38,943 bases of DNA, from positions 1 to 38,943 of the IMG/VR virus record IMGVR_UViG_3300047185_000016; one strand, 5' to 3'. Source of the stretch: a virus. Under the pieces are notes generated by a model. The model saw only the letters and a program-made list of their open reading frames with translations, had not been told where the DNA came from and searched no databases. Shown piece by piece: positions 1 to 8,931 of the stretch. Numbering within the stretch: position 1 is the first letter of the stretch; each line of letters starts with the position of its first letter. The position numbers and the translations under genes are program-made.

Positions 1-500
1 GCCTTGCGCGCCAGCGCCGAGGCGAGCCCCTTGCCAGCGGCCGGGAGAGCGCGAGCGGCGAGGCCCTCTGCCGCCAGTCCAGCCCTGGCGATCAAGCTCG
101 GGGCGCTGGCCCGAGCGGCACCCCTTGCTATGGCCGTGGCGCCACCCTTCACCCCGCCGGCCACTCCGCCTGACAGAATGGTGGGCACGATAATGCCGGC
201 CGCTGTCCCGACTCCGGCAGCCACGGGGTTGAGCTCTTCGCGAGCTGCGATGTCCTGGTAGGGGACCCCAAGATCGCGCTCGATCCACGTCGATCCGCCG
301 AACGTCAGGGCTCGGCCCGCGGCTTCTGCTCCGGCCGCGAGCGTGCCGCCGACACCGGTCAAACTGGCTCGGTGCTCCGCTGCCGCCCGTTCAGCCTCGA
401 CCTCGGCGGGCGAGAGCGGTTGGAGGCCGGCACCCTCAGCCGTTTCGCCTGGATTGAGCTCCAGGACCTGTCCGGTCTTCGGATCGCGACCCCAGGCCAT
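1..500 (-). CDS. Internal virion (ejection-type) protein, N-terminal part, cut by window start
   Basis: This is the first 166 codons of a large phage structural protein that leaves the window at base 1. The start MAWGRDPKTG directly follows the stop of the upstream gene at 501. The segment is rich in Ala and Gly and contains hydrophobic stretches such as GTAAGIIVPTILSGG, as in podoviral proteins carried inside the capsid and ejected with the DNA. The missing remainder is almost certainly the frame that enters at 38943 and ends at 36655: same strand, same Ala/Gly-rich style, and the right place in a podovirus gene order, between another internal protein and the tail fibre. Joined directly, the two parts are one base out of frame, so some bases are likely missing at the joint. 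The membrane-active role is inferred from composition and position. Confidence 0.75.
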   Translation of the reverse strand, partial: MAWGRDPKTGQVLELNPGETAEGAGLQPLSPAEVEAERAAAEHRASLTGVGGTLAAGAEAAGRALTFGGSTWIERDLGVPYQDIAAREELNPVAAGVGTAAGIIVPTILSGGVAGGVKGGATAIARGAARASAPSLIARAGLAAEGLAARALPAAGKGLASALARK

Positions 501-3500
501 CTATCCCGCTCCGTAGGCCATGGCGTCCGCCTTGGCCTTTTCAAGAACTTTCTGGCGCATCACTTGCAGTTTAATGCGGGTCTCTTCTTCACCGTCCTCT
601 ATGCCAGGCAAAGCCTCTTCGATCTGTTTTCGACCCTCTGGCGTCATGCGGCTATACCCGAACGCCTCCTTGAAGGTACCGACCGTCTGGGCTAGTTCTG
701 TTTTCCATTGCCCGCGATTGGTGGAAAACGGAACCCACTTTCCACCCCTTGAGTGCGCTGCCTCAAGTGCATCAATTTGGGCGAGTGTGGCCTGAGTGGT
801 TGCAGACGACTTCCTGAGTTCGCCCTCCGCTTCTTTGTTGGCCGGCCGCACCTGGACCGGTACGACGCGATTGACCGTATTGCCCAGCACGTCCTTGCGG
901 GTTTCCTGCACGTAGGTCGTGACTCCGCCTCCTGTTGCACCCTGGGGCAACCAGCCGTTGAGCTGGCCCTTTACGAGCCATTCCCGATCCTGCATTGCAG
1001 CCGGATCCTTGATCCCCTGCTCCTTCCACGCTTGGTAATCCTTCAGCTGGCGGTTCTGTTCGCCGGCCCGCTGAAGCTCGATGTTGGTCGCAGCCATCTG
1101 GGCACGCTTGAGCCCCGCGTTTTGAAGGAGCTCGTTTTTCTGGATCTCGAGCTGGCCCATGAGCAATCGGCCGTTCGCTTTCTCCTCCTTGGTCTTGGAT
1201 TGCGCTGTGGCCATCTGGACCTGTGCCTCGACGCTCGCGAGCGCGCGGGCCCGCATGTGGTTCTCCAATGCAACATTGGCCTGGAGATCGCCCTGGTCCT
1301 GGCCGTAGAGCTGCATGTTTTTCTGTAGGTTGGTTTTCTGGGCGTCAATGTCGCGATCGATCGCCTGATTGATTGTCTTGAGCGCGAGGTTTTCACCGCC
1401 CGCTAGTCCCTGGCCAATGCCGGAGAGAGCGATCGCAATGGCTGAGGACACGCGGCCAAAGGTGCCCTTCTCCTGCCAGTAGTGATCCGGCTTGACATCT
1501 CCGGCCACGATGGCGTCGCGGGTCGAGCTCATGCGCTTCTGGATCGCGGCCCGCTCCTGATCTGCCGCGTCGGCTATGGCCTTTTGGTCGGCGATCCCTC
1601 GCTCGTAGATCGCCTTCTGCTGCGCCGCCTGCTCCGAGCGCGCGGCTGCCTGCTGCTCGATCGCGGCCTGCTGCTCGGAAATGCCCTGGTTGATCGTCGA
1701 TGGACCGATACCGAACTGAGGCACGCGAGGCGTCGATGGAGCCACGGAGGGAGCGACGGACGGTGCGGCCGGCGTAGGCGGCTGAAGATTCACGCCGTTG
1801 TCTGGGATGCTCGACGTGTCCGGAGCCCCGGGCACCATTGCGACCAATTGCCCTGGGTTGACCGTAGCCGCGTCCGACAGGGGCGCCGAGTTCGGATCAG
1901 CGGGCGCTACTCGTCCGGTGAGCAGCTCGAGTTCCCGCCGCCGCCTATCCATGTCCGCTCTCATGAGTTCGTCGTTAGTCGGCGGGACGACGGGCGCAGG
2001 CATGGGCGGCTCGACCAGAGGCGCAGGAGATCCAAGTCCCCTTAGTACCGGCCCGCCTTCGGCCATGCGGGAGATGTCGTCAAGCTGATCGGTTAGGCGC
2101 CTGTTCGCGCGTACCAAATTCGCGCCAGAAACCGCCTCGGGAAGAGCAGCATTGAGCGATCGCGCCACGTCCTGCCCGGCCTCGGTTCTCTCGTCTCCTG
2201 AACCCTGAACCCACTTGATGAACCGGCGATAGAGGCTGTCTCCCTCCGGCACTTCACCGCCCTCAGACATCCGGCGCATGCGCTTCACTCGTCCGCCGCA
2301 AGCCATCAGCTCGCTGTCGATCTTCGCGATCTCGTCTCCGCGCGCTCGATTGCGTGAGAGGAGCCCGCCGTACGAATCGTCGGACGGAAGGGCATCGACG
2401 CTCTTGATCCCCGCGACGAACGCCGCCGCGAGCTCGGGCGCGTTGTCCTTCTCCATGATTGACCGCGGGATGACGCCCTCACCGGCGCTCAGCATGGCTG
2501 GAACCGTGTCATTCCTGACGGTGTCGGTATTCTCCCCGGTCAGGGTCCTATCGAGCCCGGACTCTCCGGCCCGTCCGCCTTCGGCGAATGCGTTGGCCAG
2601 GATCGCGCCACCCGCGTTGAGTATGCTCCCGGTCAATTGATCCTTGCGGGTCCGGTCGTATTGCTCGGTCCCGATGTCCTGCGCGCGGAGCTGGACGGCC
2701 CGGTTAGCGGCTCCTTCGCCGGCCGCAAGCCTGGCCGCCTGGTTCGCCTTGGCAACATCGAGATTGAATCCCTGTGTCTGGGCCTGGTTCTGAAGGGTGA
2801 GCTGGTTCTGATTTGTGCTGAGCCCACCCAGGGTACCCGCCGCGCCCGTGGCAGCCGCGATGTCGCCGGTCCGTCCGGCCCGCTGGTTGGACAAAGCCGA
2901 GACGAGCGCATTCGACGCGGCGATCTGCTCATTCGATCGCAGGCCCGCGGCCTGGCCCGCAGCCTGCTGATTTCCGGCCGCCGTCTGATTGAGCACGAGC
3001 CGCGCGGCCTGGGCGGGAGTGAGTCCGCGGGCCGACGCCATGGCTCCCGCGGCCTGAGCGGCGTTTTGCTGCGTGGTCTGTTGGAGCTGTCGAGCGGCCT
3101 GACTATTGGTGTTGTCTCCGGCCGCGAGGGCGGAGAGCAGCGCGTTGTTGGCGGTCTGCTGGACATCGATCCCCGTGCCTACTCCGCCAGTGCCAATGTT
3201 CGCCATCTGGCCCCTGATCGCCTCAGTCAGACCGGGGACCTGTGATAGTTGCGCAAGCTTGGCCTGGAGGGTGATGGACTGTGGATTGACGGCCAGCAAA
3301 CGGGCGAGCTCATCATCGGGGTTTGTGGCGACCTGCGCTGTGTTTGTCATACCTGCGTTCCCCTGGATGACCGGCCCCTGCATTGAAGACACGCCGGCCA
3401 TCTGATAAGGATTGCCGATGGCCGTTCCGCCTGGGACGGGATGCGCCAATGCTCCCTTGATGGTGTCTAGTGGGCTCACCAGCGCCTTGATGCCGCTCCA

Positions 3501-3737
3501 AAGATCGCCGCTCCGGTTCTGATCCGTGACGTTGACAAGTCGGCCGTCTCGGAACTCCTGATGGGTCGATCCTGTTGACATTCCACTGCCGCCGGCACCG
3601 TTTCCGGCGCCCGCTCCGGCATAAGACCCGTAGGAGTAGCCCCCCGCGCTCGATCCTGGGCTCGCCGTTCCACCCTCGGCCATGCGGCGGCCCCGCGGCC
3701 TGGTCCGGCGAGCAAGATTGGCAGCTAGAGTGGTCAT
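501..3737 (-). CDS. Large internal virion / tape-measure-like structural protein
   Basis: The 1078-residue product lies between the nozzle-like protein and the next internal protein, where podoviruses encode proteins packed in the capsid. The first half is rich in Ala, Gln and Asn, compatible with long helices. Around residue 410 it has VPAMLSAGEGVIPRS, close to the PAMLSPGE-type signature seen in many phage tail and internal proteins. Four Met/Ala-x-Glu-Gly-Gly motifs (MAEGGTA, FAEGGRA, MSEGGEV, MAEGGPV) are spread along the chain, each after basic residues or a hydrophobic stretch. The middle has a Pro-rich linker (residues about 610-680), followed by a long Gln/Glu/Lys-rich helical segment. 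The ATG lies 13 bases after the previous stop with only a weak Shine-Dalgarno (TCCTGG), so translation is probably coupled. The exact role is not recognisable. Confidence 0.75.
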   Translation of the reverse strand: MTTLAANLARRTRPRGRRMAEGGTASPGSSAGGYSYGSYAGAGAGNGAGGSGMSTGSTHQEFRDGRLVNVTDQNRSGDLWSGIKALVSPLDTIKGALAHPVPGGTAIGNPYQMAGVSSMQGPVIQGNAGMTNTAQVATNPDDELARLLAVNPQSITLQAKLAQLSQVPGLTEAIRGQMANIGTGGVGTGIDVQQTANNALLSALAAGDNTNSQAARQLQQTTQQNAAQAAGAMASARGLTPAQAARLVLNQTAAGNQQAAGQAAGLRSNEQIAASNALVSALSNQRAGRTGDIAAATGAAGTLGGLSTNQNQLTLQNQAQTQGFNLDVAKANQAARLAAGEGAANRAVQLRAQDIGTEQYDRTRKDQLTGSILNAGGAILANAFAEGGRAGESGLDRTLTGENTDTVRNDTVPAMLSAGEGVIPRSIMEKDNAPELAAAFVAGIKSVDALPSDDSYGGLLSRNRARGDEIAKIDSELMACGGRVKRMRRMSEGGEVPEGDSLYRRFIKWVQGSGDERTEAGQDVARSLNAALPEAVSGANLVRANRRLTDQLDDISRMAEGGPVLRGLGSPAPLVEPPMPAPVVPPTNDELMRADMDRRRRELELLTGRVAPADPNSAPLSDAATVNPGQLVAMVPGAPDTSSIPDNGVNLQPPTPAAPSVAPSVAPSTPRVPQFGIGPSTINQGISEQQAAIEQQAAARSEQAAQQKAIYERGIADQKAIADAADQERAAIQKRMSSTRDAIVAGDVKPDHYWQEKGTFGRVSSAIAIALSGIGQGLAGGENLALKTINQAIDRDIDAQKTNLQKNMQLYGQDQGDLQANVALENHMRARALASVEAQVQMATAQSKTKEEKANGRLLMGQLEIQKNELLQNAGLKRAQMAATNIELQRAGEQNRQLKDYQAWKEQGIKDPAAMQDREWLVKGQLNGWLPQGATGGGVTTYVQETRKDVLGNTVNRVVPVQVRPANKEAEGELRKSSATTQATLAQIDALEAAHSRGGKWVPFSTNRGQWKTELAQTVGTFKEAFGYSRMTPEGRKQIEEALPGIEDGEEETRIKLQVMRQKVLEKAKADAMAYGAG

Positions 3738-3750
3738 GGTCTATCCAGGA

Positions 3751-6675
3751 TTACGTGAGAGTCGCCAACGGCTGCTTGTTGAGCCCGCGCTTTGCCCCGA
3801 TCTCGAAGGCGATCGCCGACCAGGTTCCCGCGGCGGAGGGCGTTACTTGGCTCTCTTCGACGATGATCTGCACCGCCTGGCACTTCTGCCTTGTGGCGTG
3901 CAAGCGAAACTGGTATAAGGGGTACTCCCCTCCGAACACCGAATCGCCCCCAAAGAAGCTCGACGACCCGAAGAACGTTGGCGTGATAACCGTTGTCGGG
4001 TCGAGGCTGACTTCCTGCGACGGCGTCGGGTCGTAGTCGTAGACCAGGCTCACCTTCAGCGTATGCTGTGACTGGTAGTCACCCAGGAACATCAGGCGGT
4101 AAAGCCGCTGATAGCCCTGCAAGCCAGCGAACGCCAGCCACGAGGTGACGATCCTGCGTCGGATAGGTGAGCCGCAATCGGAGTACTCGTCCGGTGTCTC
4201 GGTCCGGACCTCGCCAATCGGGTGAACGTACGTGTAGACGCCCTGCCACAGGATCGCGTCGGCCGCGTCGATCTGGGTGTCTGTACCCCATTGCCCGTTT
4301 TCGGTATTGAGCACGAGCACGCGGAAGCCCGTCGTCGTGAACCGCACCTCGTGCACGTCCTCGAGCATGACGGCGGACGTGATCTCGTCTCCGTCATAGT
4401 CCTCGACAGCCGCGCCAATGCGCGAGAGACTTAGGCCAAGATCGAGCTTGTAGAGTCCCTTCTCGCTTTTGAAGATCAATCCATCCTGGACCCGAACAAT
4501 CGATTTAGGCTCGGAGCACCCCACGTCGGTGCTGATGAGCCTGGTCGGGCTGAGCGAACTATTGGCGCCTGTGTCGTCCGCCTCGGTCCCAGCCATCACG
4601 AAAACCGCGCTTTCCTTGAAAATGACGAGCTTGTCCTCCAGTGAAGCGAAGCCGGTCACCTCGCCGCCTCGCGCATCCACCGGGATCGTGAGGTAGTCGG
4701 ACCACTCGACGGGCCAGCCAGGAACGAGCACCTTCGAGTACCAGATCGTGAGCGGGTCCTCCGCGTGCACCGCGTAGAGCCGGCCCTGATGGATTCCAAG
4801 GAAGGTAGTCGGCGGTGGGGCCGCGTTCTCCAGCACTCCGCCCGTCGTGTAGAGCTGGGCGCCAGCCACGAGCGCGGCGTCGGTCACCGCGTCGGTGAAG
4901 GTCACGGTGTCGGCCGTCTTGACCGACAGCGTCGGACTCGCAATCGAGCTCACGCGGTAGAAGACCTGAGAGCTCACGTCGATGTTGGCGAGCGTCCGGT
5001 AGAGCACGATCGAGACGTTGGTCTTGTCGGTGATTCGCAGGGTCGGCACGGTGATGGTTGCCGCGTGCCCAGAGTCGATCGGGAGTGCTTGGAGCTGCGT
5101 CGCAGGCACCGACGTGCATGACCGGTGGAGTTGGCCCTGAGCGTCCGTCCATTCGTAGACCGCGATGTACTGGTAGGAGTAGCCGGGCGTCGACCCTGAG
5201 CACGTGAGGCCGTCCGGGTAGCTATGGAATCCATCCTCTACCCACCGATCGCCGTCGTAGGCTTGGGGGCAGGCGCCGGCCATGAACAGCGTACGGGCCA
5301 TCTCCGAGCGGCCGAAGGTGCGCTGCACGTCGCCGAAGTCCAGTGAGCAGAGATTGACTCCGAGCGTCGAGAAGAAGGGGGTCGCCCCGGTCACGTCCGT
5401 CGTGAGGAGCGTCTTCGCTCGGCACGCGAAGCTGACCACGTCGCCGGCAACGACTGACTCGGGCAGGAGCGAGCTCGTCACGTGACCGCCCGCGTTGCCC
5501 GAGAGAATGCGCGCCACAACCTTCGTGGTCTCGTCCATCACGAAATAGGTGTCCTGCCAGGCGTCGCCGTCGTTCGAATCGTAGACCACGGGGACGTAGA
5601 CCTGTGACCCGTGAACGAACGCCTTCCCCGCGAGGCCGATCGAGCGGTTCCAGTTCGCGGGCGTCCCGGGCGTCGCTCCCGTCACCGTGACCTTTCGCGC
5701 GAGGTAATTGCTCTTCGCAGCGGCACTGATGGTGTAGTAGACCTGGGTGATGTTCGTGCTCGCCGAGGCCGCCGTGATGCTCACCACGTTCGCGATCGTT
5801 TCGATTGCTGTGGGCGCTACGACCTCGGCCAGGTCTGCCGTGCGAACCGCGAACTGGGTACCTGTCCCCGAGTAGGAGGCGACGAACACGTCGCCATCGG
5901 CCAGCATTGATGCCGAGAGAAGCGTAGCGGCTCCCGTCATCGTCTCCTCAGCCGAGGCGGAGAGCCACCGATTGATCGACAGGATCGCGACCAGGGTACC
6001 GGTCTTGTTGTAGACGACATAGAGCTTGTTGCCGTCCGTGCATACGTCGTAGTGGCACTGGGCCGACGCCATGCTGTTCGTCACGAGAACCGCGGCGTCA
6101 GGCGTCCCGGGCAGCGCGACGTTGAAATTGACCCGGTATAGACTCGTGGTGGAGGTCACCACGTAGAACAGCACGAGGTGGTTGCCGATCGCAGCGGCCT
6201 TCGGTCGCGTGCCGGTCGCGGCCTGAAGCGTCGGCGGGTAGACGAACAGCCCAGTCACCGCGTCGCGGACCGCGGCCCAGACGCCCGACTCTTCCCAAAC
6301 GAAGAGCTGGAGCCCCTGCGCCTCGGCGAAGTCGGGGCTGGTCTGCGTGCCCGTCGTCCGGACGATCGGGGTTTGGGAGGCGGCCACGGACGGCACCGCC
6401 CCCTTGTCGTACCAGGCGTCATTGCGCGAGTCGTAGGAGTAGCCCTTCTCGCCGTCGAAGGCGAAGAGCTCGTCTCGGTACTGCGCGAGCGCCCGGCCGG
6501 TCCCGAGCGCGGGCCCGAGACGCCCGTACCCATACCGCTTCCGGACCCGGCCCTCTTTGTCCCAGCGGCAGTTTTCGATCTCCAGGAACCGGCCGGCCAC
6601 GACCTGCTTGGGGTCCAGGTGCTGCGCTAGGCCCTGGGCGAAGTTGAAGTTGCCGATTTGCTTAGAGAGCGCCAT
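3751..6675 (-). CDS. Tail nozzle / tail tubular B-like protein
   Basis: The 974-residue product is mostly beta-rich with repeated short strands and turns, the composition of the propeller-like nozzle proteins of podoviruses (T7 gp12 or P22 gp10 type). The N-terminus, IGNFNFAQGLAQHLDPKQ followed by a segment about an asparagine-centred ENCRWDKEGRVRKRYGY, matches the opening of such proteins, in which a 'mostly correct, each piece annotated' list of strands follows a conserved N-terminal hook. Motifs such as LVIFKESAVFVMAG near residue 690 are also typical. It sits downstream of the adaptor gene and upstream of the internal protein genes, as expected. The family is assigned by pattern and position, and no sequence identity was measured. 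The start ATG is 49 bases from the divergent start of the lipoprotein gene at 6727. Confidence 0.65.
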   Translation of the reverse strand: MALSKQIGNFNFAQGLAQHLDPKQVVAGRFLEIENCRWDKEGRVRKRYGYGRLGPALGTGRALAQYRDELFAFDGEKGYSYDSRNDAWYDKGAVPSVAASQTPIVRTTGTQTSPDFAEAQGLQLFVWEESGVWAAVRDAVTGLFVYPPTLQAATGTRPKAAAIGNHLVLFYVVTSTTSLYRVNFNVALPGTPDAAVLVTNSMASAQCHYDVCTDGNKLYVVYNKTGTLVAILSINRWLSASAEETMTGAATLLSASMLADGDVFVASYSGTGTQFAVRTADLAEVVAPTAIETIANVVSITAASASTNITQVYYTISAAAKSNYLARKVTVTGATPGTPANWNRSIGLAGKAFVHGSQVYVPVVYDSNDGDAWQDTYFVMDETTKVVARILSGNAGGHVTSSLLPESVVAGDVVSFACRAKTLLTTDVTGATPFFSTLGVNLCSLDFGDVQRTFGRSEMARTLFMAGACPQAYDGDRWVEDGFHSYPDGLTCSGSTPGYSYQYIAVYEWTDAQGQLHRSCTSVPATQLQALPIDSGHAATITVPTLRITDKTNVSIVLYRTLANIDVSSQVFYRVSSIASPTLSVKTADTVTFTDAVTDAALVAGAQLYTTGGVLENAAPPPTTFLGIHQGRLYAVHAEDPLTIWYSKVLVPGWPVEWSDYLTIPVDARGGEVTGFASLEDKLVIFKESAVFVMAGTEADDTGANSSLSPTRLISTDVGCSEPKSIVRVQDGLIFKSEKGLYKLDLGLSLSRIGAAVEDYDGDEITSAVMLEDVHEVRFTTTGFRVLVLNTENGQWGTDTQIDAADAILWQGVYTYVHPIGEVRTETPDEYSDCGSPIRRRIVTSWLAFAGLQGYQRLYRLMFLGDYQSQHTLKVSLVYDYDPTPSQEVSLDPTTVITPTFFGSSSFFGGDSVFGGEYPLYQFRLHATRQKCQAVQIIVEESQVTPSAAGTWSAIAFEIGAKRGLNKQPLATLT

Positions 6676-6691
6676 GGGTTACGGGCCTACC

Positions 6692-6720
6692 TTTTCGACG
6701 CGCACGATTTGTGCGATACT
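6692..6720 (+). promoter_or_regulatory. Weak candidate promoter of the lipoprotein moron
   Basis: In the 51 bases between the two divergent starts there is TTTTCG, a 17-base gap and GATACT (4 of 6 matches to the -10 consensus). The -35 match is poor. The box ends six bases before the ATG at 6727 and no Shine-Dalgarno is present, so a transcript from it would begin at or very near the start codon. Confidence 0.3.
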
Positions 6721-6726
6721 GCGGCC

Positions 6727-7125
6727 ATGAAAACGATGATCCCGATATCGCTCCTGCTGGCACTGGCGGTGATTGGTTGCGGCGGCGACGAGCCATTCAC
6801 CTGCGCGCTTGGCAACCTGACCGGCACTTGGCGAGTCCACTACGTCGAGACTGACGGTAACTGCGGCCCGGTTCCGGATGCGACCGTGATGATGGACAGC
6901 GAGTCGGGTTGTACGGTCGAGTCCCAGCAGGTGTCGGCCGACAAATGCCGGAAGGACAGCACGGTCACCTGTCCAACCACGGACGGACTGGGCACCACAA
7001 CGAACGTGACGGTGCTGACGCAAGTCGCTGCCGACAGGATCGAGGGCACCACCACTGTACAATTGGACCATTGGACGCTCGGCTCGTGCCGGAGCACCTA
7101 CGACGTGACCGTCACGCGGCTGTGA
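6727..7125 (+). CDS. Small secreted lipoprotein, moron inserted against the virion operon
   Basis: The 132-residue product begins MKTMIPISLLLALAVIGCGG: basic start, hydrophobic core and a lipobox (VIGC), so it should be exported and lipidated on the Cys at residue 18. The mature part has several Cys residues and a GTWRVHYVETDGNCGP segment typical of small beta-barrel lipoproteins of unknown function. It is the only plus-strand gene within the leftward virion operon, flanked by the nozzle gene (divergent) and a fibre gene (convergent). That placement is the classic pattern of a moron expressed from the prophage, such as a surface-changing or superinfection-exclusion protein; that role is inference. 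The start is the first Met that gives an intact signal peptide; a longer frame upstream runs through the promoter region. Confidence 0.75.
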   Translation: MKTMIPISLLLALAVIGCGGDEPFTCALGNLTGTWRVHYVETDGNCGPVPDATVMMDSESGCTVESQQVSADKCRKDSTVTCPTTDGLGTTTNVTVLTQVAADRIEGTTTVQLDHWTLGSCRSTYDVTVTRL

Positions 7126-7140
7126 GAACGCGGGGGTCAT

Positions 7141-8244
7141 CTAGAGCTCGAAGGCCATGAGTTTGGCGTTGGTGAGCGCTACATAATCAGACGAAGCCTT
7201 TCTGATTTGCACTTTGTACACGTACGTACCAGCAACTACGACATCGACGTGCGTAAAGTCGGCCGCAGCGTGAATGTAATCTTGTGCGTGGGCCGGATTG
7301 ATAGATACGCCAATGTACTGTTCCGAAATGACGACGCTGTCCCGAAGTATCCGTATCCACACATCGGCCAAATACGATGGGGATGCCGACCTGGCTGTGA
7401 TTGCGCCATAATTGGCGCTGTCATTCTGGATTTTCACCAGTACCGGCCGACCCGTAGTGGTGATCGTAACGCTCAAGTTGGTCACATCGACATAGCTTCC
7501 GCTGGTTGTGCTGAAACCCCCACATGAGGCAGATACTTGTTGCCCCAGTGCCGCCCGCTTCGCTTGCGTCACGGCACCATCGGCCAGATTGGTGGTGTCG
7601 ATGACGATGGGGACATCCGGTCCCGCAGCAATCAGCCCCGCTGCCGACAGGGTAAGGAATTTCGTGCTCGCTGGCAACCCAGCCGGAAGAGTGAGCCCGT
7701 AGTCCGCCGCGAGAGTGGCAGGCGACTCAATCGTGATGCCCTTCGCCGAGGTCGCGATCTCCCGGATGGTCAGGGGGCCAGCATCGATCGCCGCCGGCTT
7801 CAGCGTGTCCGACTCAAACGTGAACGTCTTGCTGGCCGTCGTGTAGAACAGGCTCGCGCTCGACGTTCCGTAGTCGCCTCCGATTGCGCCGATGCTGGCC
7901 GCGTCCAGTGCTGGCCCCGACGTAAGGCGGACGATATCCCCGGCTCCGCTGTTCCAGTACAAGTCCCCGCCCGCCTCGTACAGGCATCCGAGGTCGGTTG
8001 ACAACGCGAGCGCCGCCACCTGGTTGTGGAATCGGACTGTCCGCGCGTCCGTGAGATTGTGGTCATTGCACGGGATGTCATCATTGACGTTCAGTCCGGC
8101 CGATGGAACCTTCACGCCCTTGTCCGTCGTGTGGTCGTGCTCGTCCACCGCCTCAAATGCCGTCACGATCTCCGAGGCGTACGTGGGGCCCGGAGTCGCC
8201 GAGGGAACCGGGAGGTTCAGTTTCATGTTGTCTGTGAGTGCCAT
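7141..8244 (-). CDS. Tail fibre-like protein
   Basis: The 367-residue product opens with a segment ending in EHDHTTDKGVKVP, followed by SAGLNVNDDI. A His-Asp-His motif followed by a Lys/Gly pair and a Pro near the N-terminus is a recurrent pattern in phage tail fibres and appendage proteins. The rest is rich in Ala, Thr, Ser and Gly with regular short strands (for example FTFESDTLKPAAIDAGPL), suiting a trimeric beta-structured shaft, and the C-terminal 120 residues look like a compact beta domain. It lies three bases upstream of the next virion gene in the direction of the nozzle gene. The start follows GTGGGGTAGACC, a Shine-Dalgarno of moderate strength. The receptor is unknown, and a head fibre cannot be excluded. 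Confidence 0.65.
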   Translation of the reverse strand: MALTDNMKLNLPVPSATPGPTYASEIVTAFEAVDEHDHTTDKGVKVPSAGLNVNDDIPCNDHNLTDARTVRFHNQVAALALSTDLGCLYEAGGDLYWNSGAGDIVRLTSGPALDAASIGAIGGDYGTSSASLFYTTASKTFTFESDTLKPAAIDAGPLTIREIATSAKGITIESPATLAADYGLTLPAGLPASTKFLTLSAAGLIAAGPDVPIVIDTTNLADGAVTQAKRAALGQQVSASCGGFSTTSGSYVDVTNLSVTITTTGRPVLVKIQNDSANYGAITARSASPSYLADVWIRILRDSVVISEQYIGVSINPAHAQDYIHAAADFTHVDVVVAGTYVYKVQIRKASSDYVALTNAKLMAFEL

Positions 8245-8247
8245 GGT

Positions 8248-8931
8248 CTACCCCACGATCAGAAAGGTCACCCTGTAGCTGCGGAGAGCGAAGAGCTCCG
8301 GCAGGTCGTCGATCACAATGTTCGAGCCCGCGACGTGCCAGCTCACGGTCGTAGAGACGTGCGCACCGCTCACCGTGTCAGTCGCGTCCGCGGCGAACAC
8401 GCCCACGGGAGGCGTCGAAAGCTCGTGAGGGATCGTGATCGGAAAGATCGGATTGGGGACTGGGGAGGGATCGACAGCCTCAATTCTGGCACTCATTTCG
8501 AACCATGTCGATCCGCCCCCCTGCGGCAGGACATATCCCTCGTAGGGATTCTCCATTTTGATCTGCATGAAGCCGAAAGCGCCAGCGCTTGCTACCGCGA
8601 TGTGTCTACTATAAGTGGATCGATAGGCGGCTGGAAGAATGAAGACGGGGAGCGATCCGGAAATCGTCCCGTCTTTGACCAGCCCTCTCACCTCGATTCT
8701 GCCATTCCTCTTACGATATCCAGCAGGAGAAAATGGAGAACCGTAGTTCACCCACGAATTGAGCAGCGTCGGCGCGATCCAATCATCGGCCAGCGTCAAG
8801 CTGATCGTCTTCAGCTTCGTATCGCGAACCTGATCGACCCTCCCGAGTGCGGGATTGACCACCGCAATGAGCTGGTCTTGCACACGGTCAAGGAAGGGTT
8901 CACCCGATGTCAGCTTGACGAGCCGGCCCAT
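8248..8931 (-). CDS. Tail appendage / fibre-associated structural protein
   Basis: The 227-residue product contains, at about residues 45-105, WIAPTLLNSWVNYGSPF followed by GYRKRNGRIEVRGLV and FILPAAYRS. This 'Leu-Leu-Asn-x-Trp ... Tyr-Arg-Lys ... Val-x-Gly ... Leu-Pro-x-Tyr-Arg' layout is common at the ends of phage fibres and appendage proteins. The N-terminal LDRVQDQLIAVVNPALG is a short helix that may attach it to the tail. It overlaps the adaptor gene by 22 bases, so the two are probably translated together, and it ends three bases before the fibre gene. Function is inferred from pattern and neighbours. Confidence 0.6.
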   Translation of the reverse strand: MGRLVKLTSGEPFLDRVQDQLIAVVNPALGRVDQVRDTKLKTISLTLADDWIAPTLLNSWVNYGSPFSPAGYRKRNGRIEVRGLVKDGTISGSLPVFILPAAYRSTYSRHIAVASAGAFGFMQIKMENPYEGYVLPQGGGSTWFEMSARIEAVDPSPVPNPIFPITIPHELSTPPVGVFAADATDTVSGAHVSTTVSWHVAGSNIVIDDLPELFALRSYRVTFLIVG

